Source of the DNA: Rhizobium sp. BK313
GTDB lineage: Bacteria > Pseudomonadota > Alphaproteobacteria > Rhizobiales > Rhizobiaceae
Assembly (NCBI RefSeq): GCF_014193655.1
Contig: NZ_JACHZQ010000004.1
Span: 558,001-622,000 of the forward strand
Reading direction: 5' to 3'
Length of the DNA: 64,000 bases
The notes beneath the pieces were generated by a model. That model made no database searches, had not been told where the DNA came from, and was given only the letters and a program-made list of their open reading frames with translations. Position numbers and translations under genes: made by a program. Below, piece by piece: positions 27,191-36,957 of the stretch; the stretch's first letter is position 1; every line of letters starts with the position of its first letter.

Positions 27191-28702
27191 ATGATGAAGA
27201 TCGCCAAATTCCTGACATCGCTAGCCGCCGGCGCGTTGATCGCGCTGCCGGCCTTCGCTGTCGAACTCAAGATCGGCCTTCAGGACGATGCGGACGCGCT
27301 GGACCCTGCACAGTCGCGCACGTTCGTCGGCCGCATCGTCTACACCGCGCTCTGCGACAAGCTTGTCGACGTGACGCCAGATCTCAAATTCGTGCCGCAG
27401 CTTGCCACTTCCTGGAAATGGTCGGCGGACGGTAAGCAGCTCACCATGGAGCTGCGCCAGGGCGTGAAATTCCAGGACGAAACGCCTTTGAACGCCGAGG
27501 CTGTCGTCTACACGATCCAGCGCAACATGACGATGCCGGAATCGCGCCGCAAGAGCGAGCTTTCCTCCGTCGACAAGGTCGAAGCAACCGGCGAATACGA
27601 GGTGACGTTCACGCTGAAGGCGCCTGATGTCACCCTGCTTGCCCAGCTCTCCGACCGCGCCGGCATGATCGTTTCGCCGACCGCCGCCAAGGCCGCGGGT
27701 GCCAAGTTCGGCGACCATCCAGTCTGCGCCGGTCCCTTCAAGTTCGTCGAGCGCGTGCAGCAGGACCGCATCGTGCTGGAGAAGTTCCAGGATTATTGGA
27801 ACAAGGACAATATCTTTATCGACAAGGTCACCTACCTGCCGATCCCGGATACAACGGTTCGTCTGGCAAACCTGCGTTCGGGTGACCTCGACATGATCGA
27901 GCGCGTCGCCGCCTCGGACATCGGCACCGTCAAGAGCGACTCCAACCTCGCCTATTCCGACGCCGTCTCCACCGGCTGGTTGGGGATCTATGCGAACATC
28001 GGCAATGGCCCTCGCGCCGACAATCCCATGGGCAAGGACAAGCGCCTGCGTCAGGCCTTCTCGCTGGCGATCGACCGCCAAGCGGCGATGCAAATCGTCT
28101 TCGACGGCACTGCCGTTGCCGGCAACCAGCCCTTCTCGCCGCAGAGCCCGTGGTACGACAAGGACATTCCGGTTCCCGCCCGCGACGTCGACAAGGCGAA
28201 GGCGCTGATCAAGGCCGCCGGTTATGAACGCGTGCCGGTCGAAATCGCCGTCACCAACGATCCGGTCACCATGCAGACGATGCAGATCATTCAGTCGATG
28301 GTCGCGGAAGCCGGCTTCGACGTAACGCTGAAGCCAACGGAATTCGCGACGCTTCTCGATGCCCAGACCGGCGGCAACTATCAGTTCAGCCGTTCCGATT
28401 GGTCCGGCCGTCCTGATCCCGATGGCGTGATCCAGCAGTTCGTCACCACGGGCGCCGGGCTGAACGACTCCAAATACAGCAACCCGCAAGTCGACAAATT
28501 GCTGCTCGAAGCCCGTCAGTCTCAGGACAATGCGGTTCGCAAACAGAAATACGACGCCGCCGAAGTCATCATGAACGACGAGCTTCCGATCATCTATCTC
28601 GGGCATCAGGCCTGGATCTGGGCTTACAACAAGTCTGTAACCGGCTTTGTACCATCGCCGGACGGCATGATCCGCCTCGCCGGCGTAAAGAAGAGCAGCT
28701 AA
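27191..28702 (+). CDS. Peptide-type ABC transporter substrate-binding protein
   Basis: 503 residues, SBP family 5. A signal peptide of about 23 residues (MKIAKFLTSLAAGALIALPAFA) is followed by KIGLQDDADALDPAQSRTFVGRIVYTALCDKL. AGGAGA precedes two adjacent ATGs; the second (27194) has the better spacing. Periplasmic partner of the permeases at 28783 and 29727. Presence of a gamma-glutamyltransferase in the operon suggests gamma-glutamyl peptides or glutathione as ligand, which is an inference from context. Confidence 0.9.
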   Translation: MMKIAKFLTSLAAGALIALPAFAVELKIGLQDDADALDPAQSRTFVGRIVYTALCDKLVDVTPDLKFVPQLATSWKWSADGKQLTMELRQGVKFQDETPLNAEAVVYTIQRNMTMPESRRKSELSSVDKVEATGEYEVTFTLKAPDVTLLAQLSDRAGMIVSPTAAKAAGAKFGDHPVCAGPFKFVERVQQDRIVLEKFQDYWNKDNIFIDKVTYLPIPDTTVRLANLRSGDLDMIERVAASDIGTVKSDSNLAYSDAVSTGWLGIYANIGNGPRADNPMGKDKRLRQAFSLAIDRQAAMQIVFDGTAVAGNQPFSPQSPWYDKDIPVPARDVDKAKALIKAAGYERVPVEIAVTNDPVTMQTMQIIQSMVAEAGFDVTLKPTEFATLLDAQTGGNYQFSRSDWSGRPDPDGVIQQFVTTGAGLNDSKYSNPQVDKLLLEARQSQDNAVRKQKYDAAEVIMNDELPIIYLGHQAWIWAYNKSVTGFVPSPDGMIRLAGVKKSS

Positions 28703-28715
28703 CCAAAACACCATC

Positions 28716-28742
28716 ATGCGGGGTGCAGGACGCGCCCCGCAT
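28716..28742 (+). promoter_or_regulatory. Intercistronic stem-loop after the binding-protein gene
   Basis: Arms ATGCGGGG and CCCCGCAT (28716-28723, 28735-28742) enclose 11 bases in the 80-bp gap before the DppB-type gene. No T-run follows. It likely raises binding-protein over permease expression. Confidence 0.6.
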
Positions 28743-28782
28743 GCCCCTCCTCCGTGGTCGATGACGAGATCAGGATCTGCTC

Positions 28783-29730
28783 ATGTATACCTACATCGGA
28801 AAAAGGCTGCTGGTCGCCATACCGACGCTGCTGATCATTTCCATCTTCGTCTTTTCCCTGCAAAAACTGCTGCCGGGCGATCCGATCCTGGCGATGGCGG
28901 GCGAAGAGCGCGATCCGAAAGTCATCGAGTTTCTTCGTGAAAAATACCGGCTGAACGATCCGGTGGTCTATCAGTACGGCTATTGGCTGAAGGGCGCTCT
29001 CACGGGCGACCTCGGCATTTCGCTGCGCACCAATCAGCCGGTGCTGACACTGGTTGCCGAGAAGCTGCCGGTGACGATCCAGCTCGCCGTCATGTCGATG
29101 ATCTTCGCCTTCGTCATCGGCATCCCCATGGGCATATTGGCGGCGGTGAAGAAGAATACCGTCATCGACTTCCTCGCCAATATCGTTGCCTTATGCGGAC
29201 TGTCCGTGCCGAACTTCTGGCTCGGGATCATGCTGATTCTGCTGATATCGGTGAAGCTTCACTGGCTTCCGGCCTCTGGCTATCAACCGTTCTTCGATGA
29301 TCCCCTGCGCTCAATCCAGACCATGCTGATGCCGTCCTTCGTGCTCGGCAATGCGCTCGCCGCCACGCTGATGCGCCACACCCGCTCTTCGATGCTGAGC
29401 GTACTCAGTGCCGATTACATTCGTACGGCCCGCGCCAAAGGCCTTTCGGAAGCGGCCGTCGTTCTCAGTCACTCTTTCCGCAACGCCATCCTGCCCGTCG
29501 TTACCGTCAGCGCGCTGCTCTTCGGCGAACTGCTGGCCGGCGCCGTACTGACCGAGCAGATCTTTACCATTCCCGGTTTCGGCAAGCTCATCGTCGATGC
29601 GGTGTTCAACCGCGACTATGCCGTCGTCCAGGGTGTCGTGCTCTGCACGGCCGTCGGTTTCATCGGAATGAATCTCATCGCCGATGTTCTTTATGTCCTC
29701 CTCAACCCACGCCTGAGGGCTGCCCTATGA
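28783..29730 (+). CDS. Peptide-type ABC transporter permease, DppB family
   Basis: 315 residues; start MYTYIGKRLLVAIPTLLIISIFVFSLQKLLPGDP and coupling loop YIRTARAKGLSEAAVVLSHSFRNAILP are DppB/GsiC hallmarks, with six predicted helices in the inner membrane. It overlaps the next gene by four bases (ATGA), so the pair is translated together. Confidence 0.91.
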   Translation: MYTYIGKRLLVAIPTLLIISIFVFSLQKLLPGDPILAMAGEERDPKVIEFLREKYRLNDPVVYQYGYWLKGALTGDLGISLRTNQPVLTLVAEKLPVTIQLAVMSMIFAFVIGIPMGILAAVKKNTVIDFLANIVALCGLSVPNFWLGIMLILLISVKLHWLPASGYQPFFDDPLRSIQTMLMPSFVLGNALAATLMRHTRSSMLSVLSADYIRTARAKGLSEAAVVLSHSFRNAILPVVTVSALLFGELLAGAVLTEQIFTIPGFGKLIVDAVFNRDYAVVQGVVLCTAVGFIGMNLIADVLYVLLNPRLRAAL

Positions 29731-30605
29731 CCGCAATCGTGCAGACGTCAGTAGCCGCCGCTCCAGCCAAGCGCGCACCGAACCGCGCCTGGCGCAAATT
29801 GAAGGCCAACAAGGGCGCGCTCGTCGGCCTCGCCATTATCCTTTTCTTTGCGGCGCTTGCCATTCTTGCACCGGTATTGCCGCTGCCCGACCCGGTTGCA
29901 ACGAGCTGGTCGGCGATCCGCAAGGCCCCGTCGGCTGCGCACTGGCTCGGCACCGACGATATCGGTCGCGACATTCTCTCGCGTATGATCTGGGGGGCGC
30001 AGGCATCGTTGATGGCAGGCATCTTTTCTGTCGCCATCGCGGTGGCGATCGGCGTACCCTTCGGTCTTATCTCCGGCTATTACGGAGGCTGGATCGACCA
30101 GATCGTCTCGCGCATCACCGAAGCTTTCCTGGCGATGCCTTTTCTCATCACCGCGATCGCGCTTGCCGCCTTTCTTGGGCCGAGCCTGACCAATGCGATG
30201 ATTGCCATCGGACTTTCGGCGACGCCGGTCTTCGTACGCCTGACACGCGGCCAGGTGCTGGCGGTGAAGACAGAGGAATATGTCGAGGGCGCGCGCTCGA
30301 TCGGCCTGCACCATTTCAGCATCATCATCCGTTACATCCTGCCGAACGTTTTCGCGCCGATTCTGGTGCAGGGAACGCTCACCATCGCAACGGCAATCAT
30401 CGCCGAGGCCAGCCTCTCCTTCCTTGGCCTCGGCCAGCAACCGCCGGCGCCTAGCTGGGGGTCGATGCTCAACGTCGCCAAGAACTATCTGGAGCAGGCG
30501 CCCTGGATGGCGATGTGGCCGGGCGCTGCCATCTTTCTCGTCGTCATCGGTTTCAATCTCCTCGGCGATGGCCTGCGCGATGCGCTCGACCCGCGCGAAG
30601 CATGA
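29727..30605 (+). CDS. Peptide-type ABC transporter permease, DppC family
   Basis: 292 residues. A cytoplasmic N-terminal arm, then HWLGTDDIGRDILSRMIWGAQASL and the coupling loop YVEGARSIGLHHFSIIIRYILPN identify a DppC/GsiD permease. It forms the channel with the DppB-type protein just upstream. Gamma-glutamyltransferase begins 22 bp later. Confidence 0.91.
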   Translation: MTAIVQTSVAAAPAKRAPNRAWRKLKANKGALVGLAIILFFAALAILAPVLPLPDPVATSWSAIRKAPSAAHWLGTDDIGRDILSRMIWGAQASLMAGIFSVAIAVAIGVPFGLISGYYGGWIDQIVSRITEAFLAMPFLITAIALAAFLGPSLTNAMIAIGLSATPVFVRLTRGQVLAVKTEEYVEGARSIGLHHFSIIIRYILPNVFAPILVQGTLTIATAIIAEASLSFLGLGQQPPAPSWGSMLNVAKNYLEQAPWMAMWPGAAIFLVVIGFNLLGDGLRDALDPREA

Positions 30606-30627
30606 ATAATCTGAAAGGACTTTTGCA

Positions 30628-32415
30628 ATGACCGCATTTACGACCCGCCCGGAAATCCTCGGCACCTTCGGTGTCGTTACCTCCACACACTGGATCGCCT
30701 CCGCGGTCGGCATGAGCATTCTCGAAAAGGGTGGCAACGCGTTCGATGCGGCCGTCGCGACCGGCTTCGTTCTGCAGATCGTCGAGCCGCATCTCTGCGG
30801 GCCGGGCGGCGACATGCCGGCGGTCATCTATTCGAAAAAGAAGGATAAGGTCGAAGTCATCTGTGCCCAGGGCACTGCTCCCGCCGGCGCCACTCTGGAA
30901 CACTATACAAGCGAGGGCCTCTCACTGATCCCTGGCGACGGCCTGCTTGCAACGGTCGTCCCCGGCTCCTTCGGCGGCTGGATGCTGATGCTGCGCGACT
31001 ACGGCAAGCTCACTGTCCGCGACGTCCTCGAACCGGCAATCTACTATGCCGAACACGGCCATCCGGTGCTGCCGCGCGTCTCCGCGACCATTGCCGGCCT
31101 CGCCGAATTCTATCGCAAGGAATGGCCGACCTCTTACGAGACCTGGCTGCCCGGTGGCTCCGCTCCCGAACCCTGGTCGAACTTCAAGAACCCGGTTCTT
31201 GCCGAAACCTGGAAGCGCGTTGTCTCGGAAGCGGAAAGCAAGAGCGGCCGCGAGGCACAGATCGAAGCAGCCCGCGATGCCTATTATCGCGGCTTCGTTG
31301 CCGAGGCGATCGATACCTTCGTCCGCAAGGCCGAGGTCATGGATGCGAGCGGCCAACGCCACAAGGGCGTGCTGACGGCCGACGACATGGCCAATTGGTC
31401 GGCGACGATCGAAGAGCCGCTGACTTATGATTACCATGGCTGGACGATCGCCAAGATCGGCCCCTGGGGTCAGGGGCCGGCTTTCCTGCAGACGCTGTCG
31501 CTGTTGAAGGGCTTCGATCTTTCGGCCATGGACCCGGCCGGCGCGGATTTCGTCCATACCATCACGGAAGCTATGAAGCTCGCGTTTGCCGACCGCGAGG
31601 TCTATTACGGCGATCCGAACTTCTCCAAGGTGCCGCTCGATATCCTGCTGTCGGACGCCTATGCAGCAGAGCGCAGCAAGCTGATCAGCTCGGAAGCCTC
31701 CCATACGCTGCGTCCCGGTAAGCTGCCCGGCTTCGAAAGTCAGTATGATCTGACCATGGATATGCTGGAAACGCCGGAAGCCAAGGCTGGCGCAGTCTAC
31801 GAGCCGACCATGTCGCACCTGACGGAAAAGCGCGGCGACACCGTGCATATCGACGTCATCGACCGCGAAGGCAATATGGTCTCGGTGACGCCCTCCGGCG
31901 GCTGGCTGCAATCCTCACCAATCGTCCCCGGCCTCGGCTTCTGCCTCAATTCGCGCGCGCAGATGTTCTGGCTGAAGCCTGGCCTGCCCTCCTCGCTCGC
32001 TCCAGGCAAGCGCCCGCGTACCACGCTCACCCCATCGCTCGGTCTCTATGAGGGTCGCCCGACACTTGCTTTTGGTACGCCCGGCGGCGACCAGCAGGAA
32101 CAATGGCAGCTCTCCTTCTTCCTGCGCTATGCCCATCACCGCATGAACCTGCAGGAGGCGATCGATCAGCCGCTGTTCCATACCTCGCATTTCCCGAGCT
32201 CCTTCTATCCCCGCACCCGCGAGCCCGGCAGCATCACGGCAGAGGCCAATTTCAGCGCCGAGGTGCTCGATGCACTGCGCAAGAAGGGCCACAAGCTGAC
32301 GGTCGCGCCGGAATGGACGGTCGGCCGGCTGACCGCCGCGCGGCGCGATGCCAGCGGCCTGCTGCGCGCGGCCGCCACGCCGCGTCTGATGCAGGCCTAT
32401 GCGGTTGGGAGATAA
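30628..32415 (+). CDS. Gamma-glutamyltransferase family protein (Ntn hydrolase)
   Basis: 595 residues, the usual length of gamma-glutamyltransferases, which cut themselves into two chains and move or hydrolyse the gamma-glutamyl group of glutathione-like compounds. The candidate nucleophile is Thr405 in KRGDTVHIDVIDREGN, and the substrate-loop region PSGGWLQSS follows. No signal peptide is seen, unlike the secreted E. coli Ggt, so it probably acts in the cytosol on imported substrate. Ribosome-binding site AAAGGA. It is coupled to the DUF1028 gene six bases downstream. Confidence 0.85.
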   Translation: MTAFTTRPEILGTFGVVTSTHWIASAVGMSILEKGGNAFDAAVATGFVLQIVEPHLCGPGGDMPAVIYSKKKDKVEVICAQGTAPAGATLEHYTSEGLSLIPGDGLLATVVPGSFGGWMLMLRDYGKLTVRDVLEPAIYYAEHGHPVLPRVSATIAGLAEFYRKEWPTSYETWLPGGSAPEPWSNFKNPVLAETWKRVVSEAESKSGREAQIEAARDAYYRGFVAEAIDTFVRKAEVMDASGQRHKGVLTADDMANWSATIEEPLTYDYHGWTIAKIGPWGQGPAFLQTLSLLKGFDLSAMDPAGADFVHTITEAMKLAFADREVYYGDPNFSKVPLDILLSDAYAAERSKLISSEASHTLRPGKLPGFESQYDLTMDMLETPEAKAGAVYEPTMSHLTEKRGDTVHIDVIDREGNMVSVTPSGGWLQSSPIVPGLGFCLNSRAQMFWLKPGLPSSLAPGKRPRTTLTPSLGLYEGRPTLAFGTPGGDQQEQWQLSFFLRYAHHRMNLQEAIDQPLFHTSHFPSSFYPRTREPGSITAEANFSAEVLDALRKKGHKLTVAPEWTVGRLTAARRDASGLLRAAATPRLMQAYAVGR

Positions 32416-32421
32416 GCGCTC

Positions 32422-33180
32422 ATGACCTGGTCAATCGTCACTCGCGAGCCTGAAACGGGCCATCTCGCCATCGCCGTTGCCACCCGCTTCTTTGCGGTTG
32501 GCAGCATCGTGCCCAATATTCGTGGCGGCGTCGGCGCCGTCGCCACGCAGGCGTTCAGCAGCCCGCTCTATGGCATCGATGGTCTGGCGATGCTTGCCGC
32601 CGGCCATGCGCCGGAGGAAATCATCAAGACCTTGACTGCCCGCGACGAAGGTCGCGAGCAGCGCCAGTTTCACATGATCGACAGCAAGGGCAACAATGCT
32701 GCCTTCACCGGCGCAAAATGCATCGACTGGGCCGGTCATCTGATCGATGAGAATGTCTCGGTCGCCGGCAACATGCTCGCGGGACCGCAGGTGATCGCCG
32801 AGACGCTGTCGACCTTCAAGAAAAACAAGGGCAAGCCGCTCGCCGAGCGGCTGCTTGAAGCCATGCGCGCCGGCGAGGATGCCGGGGGCGACAAGCGCGG
32901 CAAGCAATCCGCCGCGCTGGTGATCTATCGCGACCAGGACTATGCGTGGCTGAATATTCGCGTCGACGACAGTGCCGACCCGCTGACCGAGCTCGAACGG
33001 CTCTATGCCGTCGCACAAGAACGTTATCTGCACGTCGCCGAAACCACCCCGACGCGGCAGAACCCGAGCGGCATGACCGATCGTCGCGAGATCGACGAAA
33101 AGATCGCGGCCCTGGAGGCTGCAAGGATTGCCGAAGGCCGCCCGTCTGCCTCCTTCGCCACGTCGCCGAAGCCATCATGA
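32422..33180 (+). CDS. DUF1028 domain-containing protein (Ntn hydrolase-like)
   Basis: 252 residues. The N-terminal MTWSIVTREPETGHLAIAVATRFFAVGSIVP matches DUF1028 proteins, which have an Ntn-hydrolase-like fold. The family is often encoded with gamma-glutamyltransferases and peptide transporters, as here. A role in amide or gamma-glutamyl bond hydrolysis is likely but unproven. The C-terminal ~40 residues are polar and probably flexible. Confidence 0.8.
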   Translation: MTWSIVTREPETGHLAIAVATRFFAVGSIVPNIRGGVGAVATQAFSSPLYGIDGLAMLAAGHAPEEIIKTLTARDEGREQRQFHMIDSKGNNAAFTGAKCIDWAGHLIDENVSVAGNMLAGPQVIAETLSTFKKNKGKPLAERLLEAMRAGEDAGGDKRGKQSAALVIYRDQDYAWLNIRVDDSADPLTELERLYAVAQERYLHVAETTPTRQNPSGMTDRREIDEKIAALEAARIAEGRPSASFATSPKPS

Positions 33181-33231
33181 GCGGAATCGAATAATGCCTG
33201 ATACGATGCGCCAGATCATAAAGGTGAGCCC

Positions 33232-35082
33232 ATGACGACCACAGCCGCGCAGCAGACGAACCCGGACGTAAAGCCTGTCCTCTCGGTCTCCAACCTGACG
33301 ACATCCTTCCTTGCCGACGGCGAATGGCGCACGGTGGTGAAGGACATCTCCTTCGACGTCATGCCGGGCGAGACGGTGGCAATCGTCGGTGAGTCCGGCT
33401 CCGGCAAGAGCGTCACCTCGCTCTCGATCATGCGTCTGCTCGCCAAGGGCAGCAGCCGTATCGAAGGTTCGATCAAGCTCAACGGCCGCGACATCCTCTC
33501 GCTCTCGGACAACGAAATGCGCCGGGTACGTGGCAAGGACGTCGCCATGATCTTCCAGGAGCCGATGACCAGCCTCAACCCCATCTTCACCATTGGTCGG
33601 CAGATTTCCGAGGCGCTCACCTGCCATGGCGATATCTCCAAGGCTGAAGCCAAGGCCGAGACCATCCGTCTGCTGGAAAAAGTGCGCATTCCGAACGCCT
33701 CCTCCCGCTTCGACGAATATCCGCACCAGTTTTCCGGCGGCATGCGTCAGCGCGTGATGATTGCCATGGCGTTGGCATCGCGCCCGAAGCTGTTGATCGC
33801 CGACGAACCGACGACGGCGCTCGATGTTACCATCCAGGGTCAGATCCTGGATCTCATCAAGGTGCTGCAGGAAGAGGAAGGCATGTCCGTCCTCTTCATC
33901 ACCCACGATATGGGCGTTGTCGCCGAGATTTCCGACCGTACCATCGTCATGTATCGTGGCGAGGCGGTGGAGACGGGCAATACCGACGACATCTTCCATC
34001 GCGGACAACATCCTTATACGCGCGCTTTGCTCTCGGCCGTGCCGCGCCTGGGTTCGATGAAGGACCAGGCCCAGCCATTGCGCTTTCCCATCGTCGACGC
34101 CCGTACCGGCGAGCGCAGCGATCCCGTTGCGCTTGCTGATACAGTTGACCATGGCAAGACGCCGATCCTGGAGGTGAAGAACCTCGTCACCCGCTTCGCC
34201 ACTCGAGGCGGGCTTCTCGGCCGCGTTACCGGCGCCATCCATGCTGTGGAAAACGTCTCGTTCGACCTGGCGCAGGGAGAAACTCTCTCGCTGGTTGGCG
34301 AATCCGGCTGCGGCAAGTCGACCACCGGCCGCTCGATCATGCGTCTCATCGATCCCAATGCCGGTGAAGTGCGTCTCGACGGCTACGACGTGATGAAGCT
34401 CGATGCGCTCAATCTGCGCCGCATGCGCCGCAGCATCCAGATGATTTTCCAGGACCCCTTCGCCAGCCTCAATCCGCGCATGACCATCGGCGCCGCCGTT
34501 GCCGAACCCTTCACCGAACACGGACTCGGCACCCGCGCCCAGGCGCGCGAGAAAGCCGCCGACCTTTTGGAGCGTGTCGGGCTGAAGGCGGATATGATGT
34601 CGCGCTACCCGCATGAATTCTCCGGCGGCCAGCGTCAGCGCATTTGCATTGCCCGCGCGCTCGCCCTCGACCCAAAGGTCATCGTCGCCGACGAAAGCGT
34701 CTCGGCTCTCGATGTCTCGATCAAGGCGCAGGTCTGCAATCTGTTGATGGACCTGCAGCAGAGCCTCAATCTCGCCTATCTCTTCATTTCGCACGATATG
34801 GCCGTCGTCGAACGCGTCAGCCATCGCGTCGCAGTGATGTATCTCGGCGAGATCGTCGAGATCGGACCCCGCGCCTCTGTGTTCGAGAACCCGCAGCATC
34901 CCTATACGAAGAAGCTGATGGCGGCCGTTCCGGTGCCCGATCCGTCCCGGCGCGGCATCAAGCGCAATCTCGCCGTCGATGAGCTGAAGAGCCCCGTGCG
35001 CCCGGTCGGCTACAATCCGCCGGCGCGTCAATATCGTGAGGTCGCGAATGGCCACCTGGTGCGACTGGACGAGGCAGCGTAA
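33232..35082 (+). CDS. Fused double ATPase of a peptide ABC transporter (DppD-DppF fusion)
   Basis: 616 residues made of two complete ABC cassettes, about 15-270 and 305-585. Each has a Walker A (GESGSGKS; GESGCGKST), a signature (FSGGMRQR; FSGGQRQR) and Walker B followed by the oligopeptide-transporter C-terminal extension (HPYTRALLSAVP; HPYTKKLMAAVP). It should hydrolyse ATP under the DppB/DppC channel at the inner face of the membrane. It is the last gene of the operon. It is the only Dpp/Opp-type ATPase in the window although there are two permease sets. Confidence 0.92.
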   Translation: MTTTAAQQTNPDVKPVLSVSNLTTSFLADGEWRTVVKDISFDVMPGETVAIVGESGSGKSVTSLSIMRLLAKGSSRIEGSIKLNGRDILSLSDNEMRRVRGKDVAMIFQEPMTSLNPIFTIGRQISEALTCHGDISKAEAKAETIRLLEKVRIPNASSRFDEYPHQFSGGMRQRVMIAMALASRPKLLIADEPTTALDVTIQGQILDLIKVLQEEEGMSVLFITHDMGVVAEISDRTIVMYRGEAVETGNTDDIFHRGQHPYTRALLSAVPRLGSMKDQAQPLRFPIVDARTGERSDPVALADTVDHGKTPILEVKNLVTRFATRGGLLGRVTGAIHAVENVSFDLAQGETLSLVGESGCGKSTTGRSIMRLIDPNAGEVRLDGYDVMKLDALNLRRMRRSIQMIFQDPFASLNPRMTIGAAVAEPFTEHGLGTRAQAREKAADLLERVGLKADMMSRYPHEFSGGQRQRICIARALALDPKVIVADESVSALDVSIKAQVCNLLMDLQQSLNLAYLFISHDMAVVERVSHRVAVMYLGEIVEIGPRASVFENPQHPYTKKLMAAVPVPDPSRRGIKRNLAVDELKSPVRPVGYNPPARQYREVANGHLVRLDEAA

Positions 35083-35161
35083 CACAATCGTGTCGTTGAC
35101 TTCGGCAGGTTCCGGCGTTGATATCTGCACCCTGTTTTCAAAATGATTTGGAGTGATTGTG

Positions 35162-35713
35162 ATGACTGATACCGTGCTCGATATTCCGGTTAAGAGGATC
35201 GACGGCAGCGAGACGACGCTCGCCGACTATCGCGGCAAGGTCATTATGGTCGTCAACGTCGCCTCCAAATGCGGGCTGACGGTGCAATATGAAGGGCTGG
35301 AAAAGCTCTACGAAGACAAGCGCGACGACGGCCTCGTCATCGCCGGCTTTCCTGCCAATGATTTCAAGGGCCAGGAGCCCGGCACGAATGACGAAATTCT
35401 GAGCTTCTGCACCCTCACCTATGACGTGCAGTTTCCGATGTTCTCCAAGATCGCGGTGACCGGCGAGGATCGGCACCCGCTTTACAACAGGCTGATCACC
35501 TCCGGCGTCGAGACGACGGGTGACGGGCCGATGCGGGAACGCCTCGCAAAAAACGGCCTCGAAACCGGACAGGACGGCGGGATCGTCTGGAACTTCGAAA
35601 AATTCCTGATCGGCCGGGACGGCAAGGTTGCCGCCCGCTTCGCACCTGACGTCACGGCAGATGATCCGCGCTTGCTCGTCGCTTTGGAAAAAGAGCTGGC
35701 TCGCGCCGGCTGA
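35162..35713 (+). CDS. Glutathione peroxidase (thioredoxin fold, cysteine type)
   Basis: 183 residues of the GPx family, reducing peroxides with glutathione or thioredoxin. The active-site motif NVASKCGLT has Cys37 at the selenocysteine position. The FPANDFKGQEPGTNDEI segment and the WNFEKFLIGRDG motif (Trp and Asn) are intact. ATG 35162 with GGAG nine bases before it is preferred to a GTG at 35153. Its place after a gamma-glutamyltransferase operon hints at shared glutathione chemistry, but it is 79 bp away and may be independent. Confidence 0.88.
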   Translation: MTDTVLDIPVKRIDGSETTLADYRGKVIMVVNVASKCGLTVQYEGLEKLYEDKRDDGLVIAGFPANDFKGQEPGTNDEILSFCTLTYDVQFPMFSKIAVTGEDRHPLYNRLITSGVETTGDGPMRERLAKNGLETGQDGGIVWNFEKFLIGRDGKVAARFAPDVTADDPRLLVALEKELARAG

Positions 35714-35891
35714 GTCACCTCGCGCGTTTCCAAAATAGGCGTTATCTTAATAGGTTACGCCTCTTCCAGGGCAGCAACGCGAAGCATGCTTAGCCCGGTC
35801 GTGTCATTGCCTCCCCTCCCACCCGGTAGTATGTTCCGTTTTCCGAATATACCCGGACGGAACGCTGCATCAATTCTGATGGGAGGATGTC

Positions 35892-36953
35892 ATGCGCGAA
35901 CCTGATATGCAGAAACTTGAAGCTCTGGTCGGGCGCCTTGTCGGCGATCTCGGCGCGGCCATGTCCGGAGTCCTGGTGGTGCTCGGCGACCATGTCGGTC
36001 TGTTCAAGGCGATGGCCGACGGGACGCCGATGACTTCAGCGGAACTTGCTGCCAAGACCGGACTGAAAGAGCGCTATTTGCGCGAATGGCTCTCAGCGCA
36101 GGCCGCCGCAGACTATATCACCTATGACGAAAAGACCGACCACTTCAGCCTCTCGCCAGAACAGGCGATGGTGTTTGCGGAGGAAAACAGTCCCGCCTTC
36201 TTCAGCGGCGCCTTCGAAGTCGTTCAATCCATGTGGCTCGACGAGCCGAAGATCGCCAGTGCTTTCAAGACCGGCAGCGGCGTCGGCTGGCATGAACACA
36301 GCGCCTGCCTGTTCCGCGGCACGGAGCGCTTCTTCCGGCCGGGCTACAACAGCCATCTCGTTTCGGAATGGATACCGGCGCTGAAGGGTATGCAGGAAAA
36401 GCTTCAAGCCGGAGCCGCCGTCGCCGATGTCGGCTGTGGCCATGGCGCCTCGACCATCGTGATGGCGCAGGCCTATCCGAACTCTACCTTCTTCGGCTTC
36501 GACTACCATCTCCCCTCTATCGAGCGAGCGAAAGCTGCGGCGAAGGAGGCGGGTGTCGACGGCCGCATCACCTTCGAGCAGGCGACTGCCAAGGATTTCC
36601 CGGCTGCCGGCTATGATCTGGTGGCGATGTTCGATTGCCTGCACGACATGGGCGATCCTGTCGGCGCCGGCAAACATGTCAAGGAAAGCCTCGCCGATGA
36701 CGGGACCTGGATGATCGTCGAGCCCTTTGCGCATGATTGTCTCAAGGACAATCTCAACCCGGTCGGTCGCGTCTACTACGGCGCATCGACGATGATCTGC
36801 ACGCCGGCCTCGCTGTCGCAGGAGGTCGGGCTAGGATTAGGCGCGCAAGCTGGCGAAATGAAACTACGCAAGGTCGCCATGGATGCGGGCTATTCGCATT
36901 TCCGCAAGGCGGCCGAAACGCCGTTCAACATGGTCTTCGAAGTCAGGGCATGA
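35892..36953 (+). CDS. SAM-dependent methyltransferase with N-terminal winged-helix domain
   Basis: 353 residues. Residues ~1-100 form a winged-helix/dimerisation domain like that of O-methyltransferases (AELAAKTGLKERYLREWLSAQAAADYI). A class I methyltransferase fold follows, with the SAM motif VADVGCGHGASTIVMAQAYP and DLVAMFDCLHDMGDP. A strong GGGAGGA precedes the ATG. Substrate cannot be named; rhizobial homologues are usually annotated simply as class I methyltransferases. Single gene ending at a shared terminator. Confidence 0.85.
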   Translation: MREPDMQKLEALVGRLVGDLGAAMSGVLVVLGDHVGLFKAMADGTPMTSAELAAKTGLKERYLREWLSAQAAADYITYDEKTDHFSLSPEQAMVFAEENSPAFFSGAFEVVQSMWLDEPKIASAFKTGSGVGWHEHSACLFRGTERFFRPGYNSHLVSEWIPALKGMQEKLQAGAAVADVGCGHGASTIVMAQAYPNSTFFGFDYHLPSIERAKAAAKEAGVDGRITFEQATAKDFPAAGYDLVAMFDCLHDMGDPVGAGKHVKESLADDGTWMIVEPFAHDCLKDNLNPVGRVYYGASTMICTPASLSQEVGLGLGAQAGEMKLRKVAMDAGYSHFRKAAETPFNMVFEVRA

Positions 36954-36957
36954 AAAC

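Noticed and set aside
33175..35130. A 651-codon open frame on the minus strand opposite the double ATPase
   Set aside because: It is the mirror of a clear two-cassette ABC ATPase; its translation has no recognisable domain and is Asp/His/Arg-rich as expected from the antisense of a high-GC gene.
35162..35713. Selenoprotein glutathione peroxidase
   Set aside because: The active-site codon is a normal cysteine (SKCGLT), with no in-frame TGA.
35734..35763. AGGCGT/ACGCCT repeat after the glutathione peroxidase gene as a terminator
   Set aside because: Six-base arms with a long AT-rich loop and no T-run; too weak to call.
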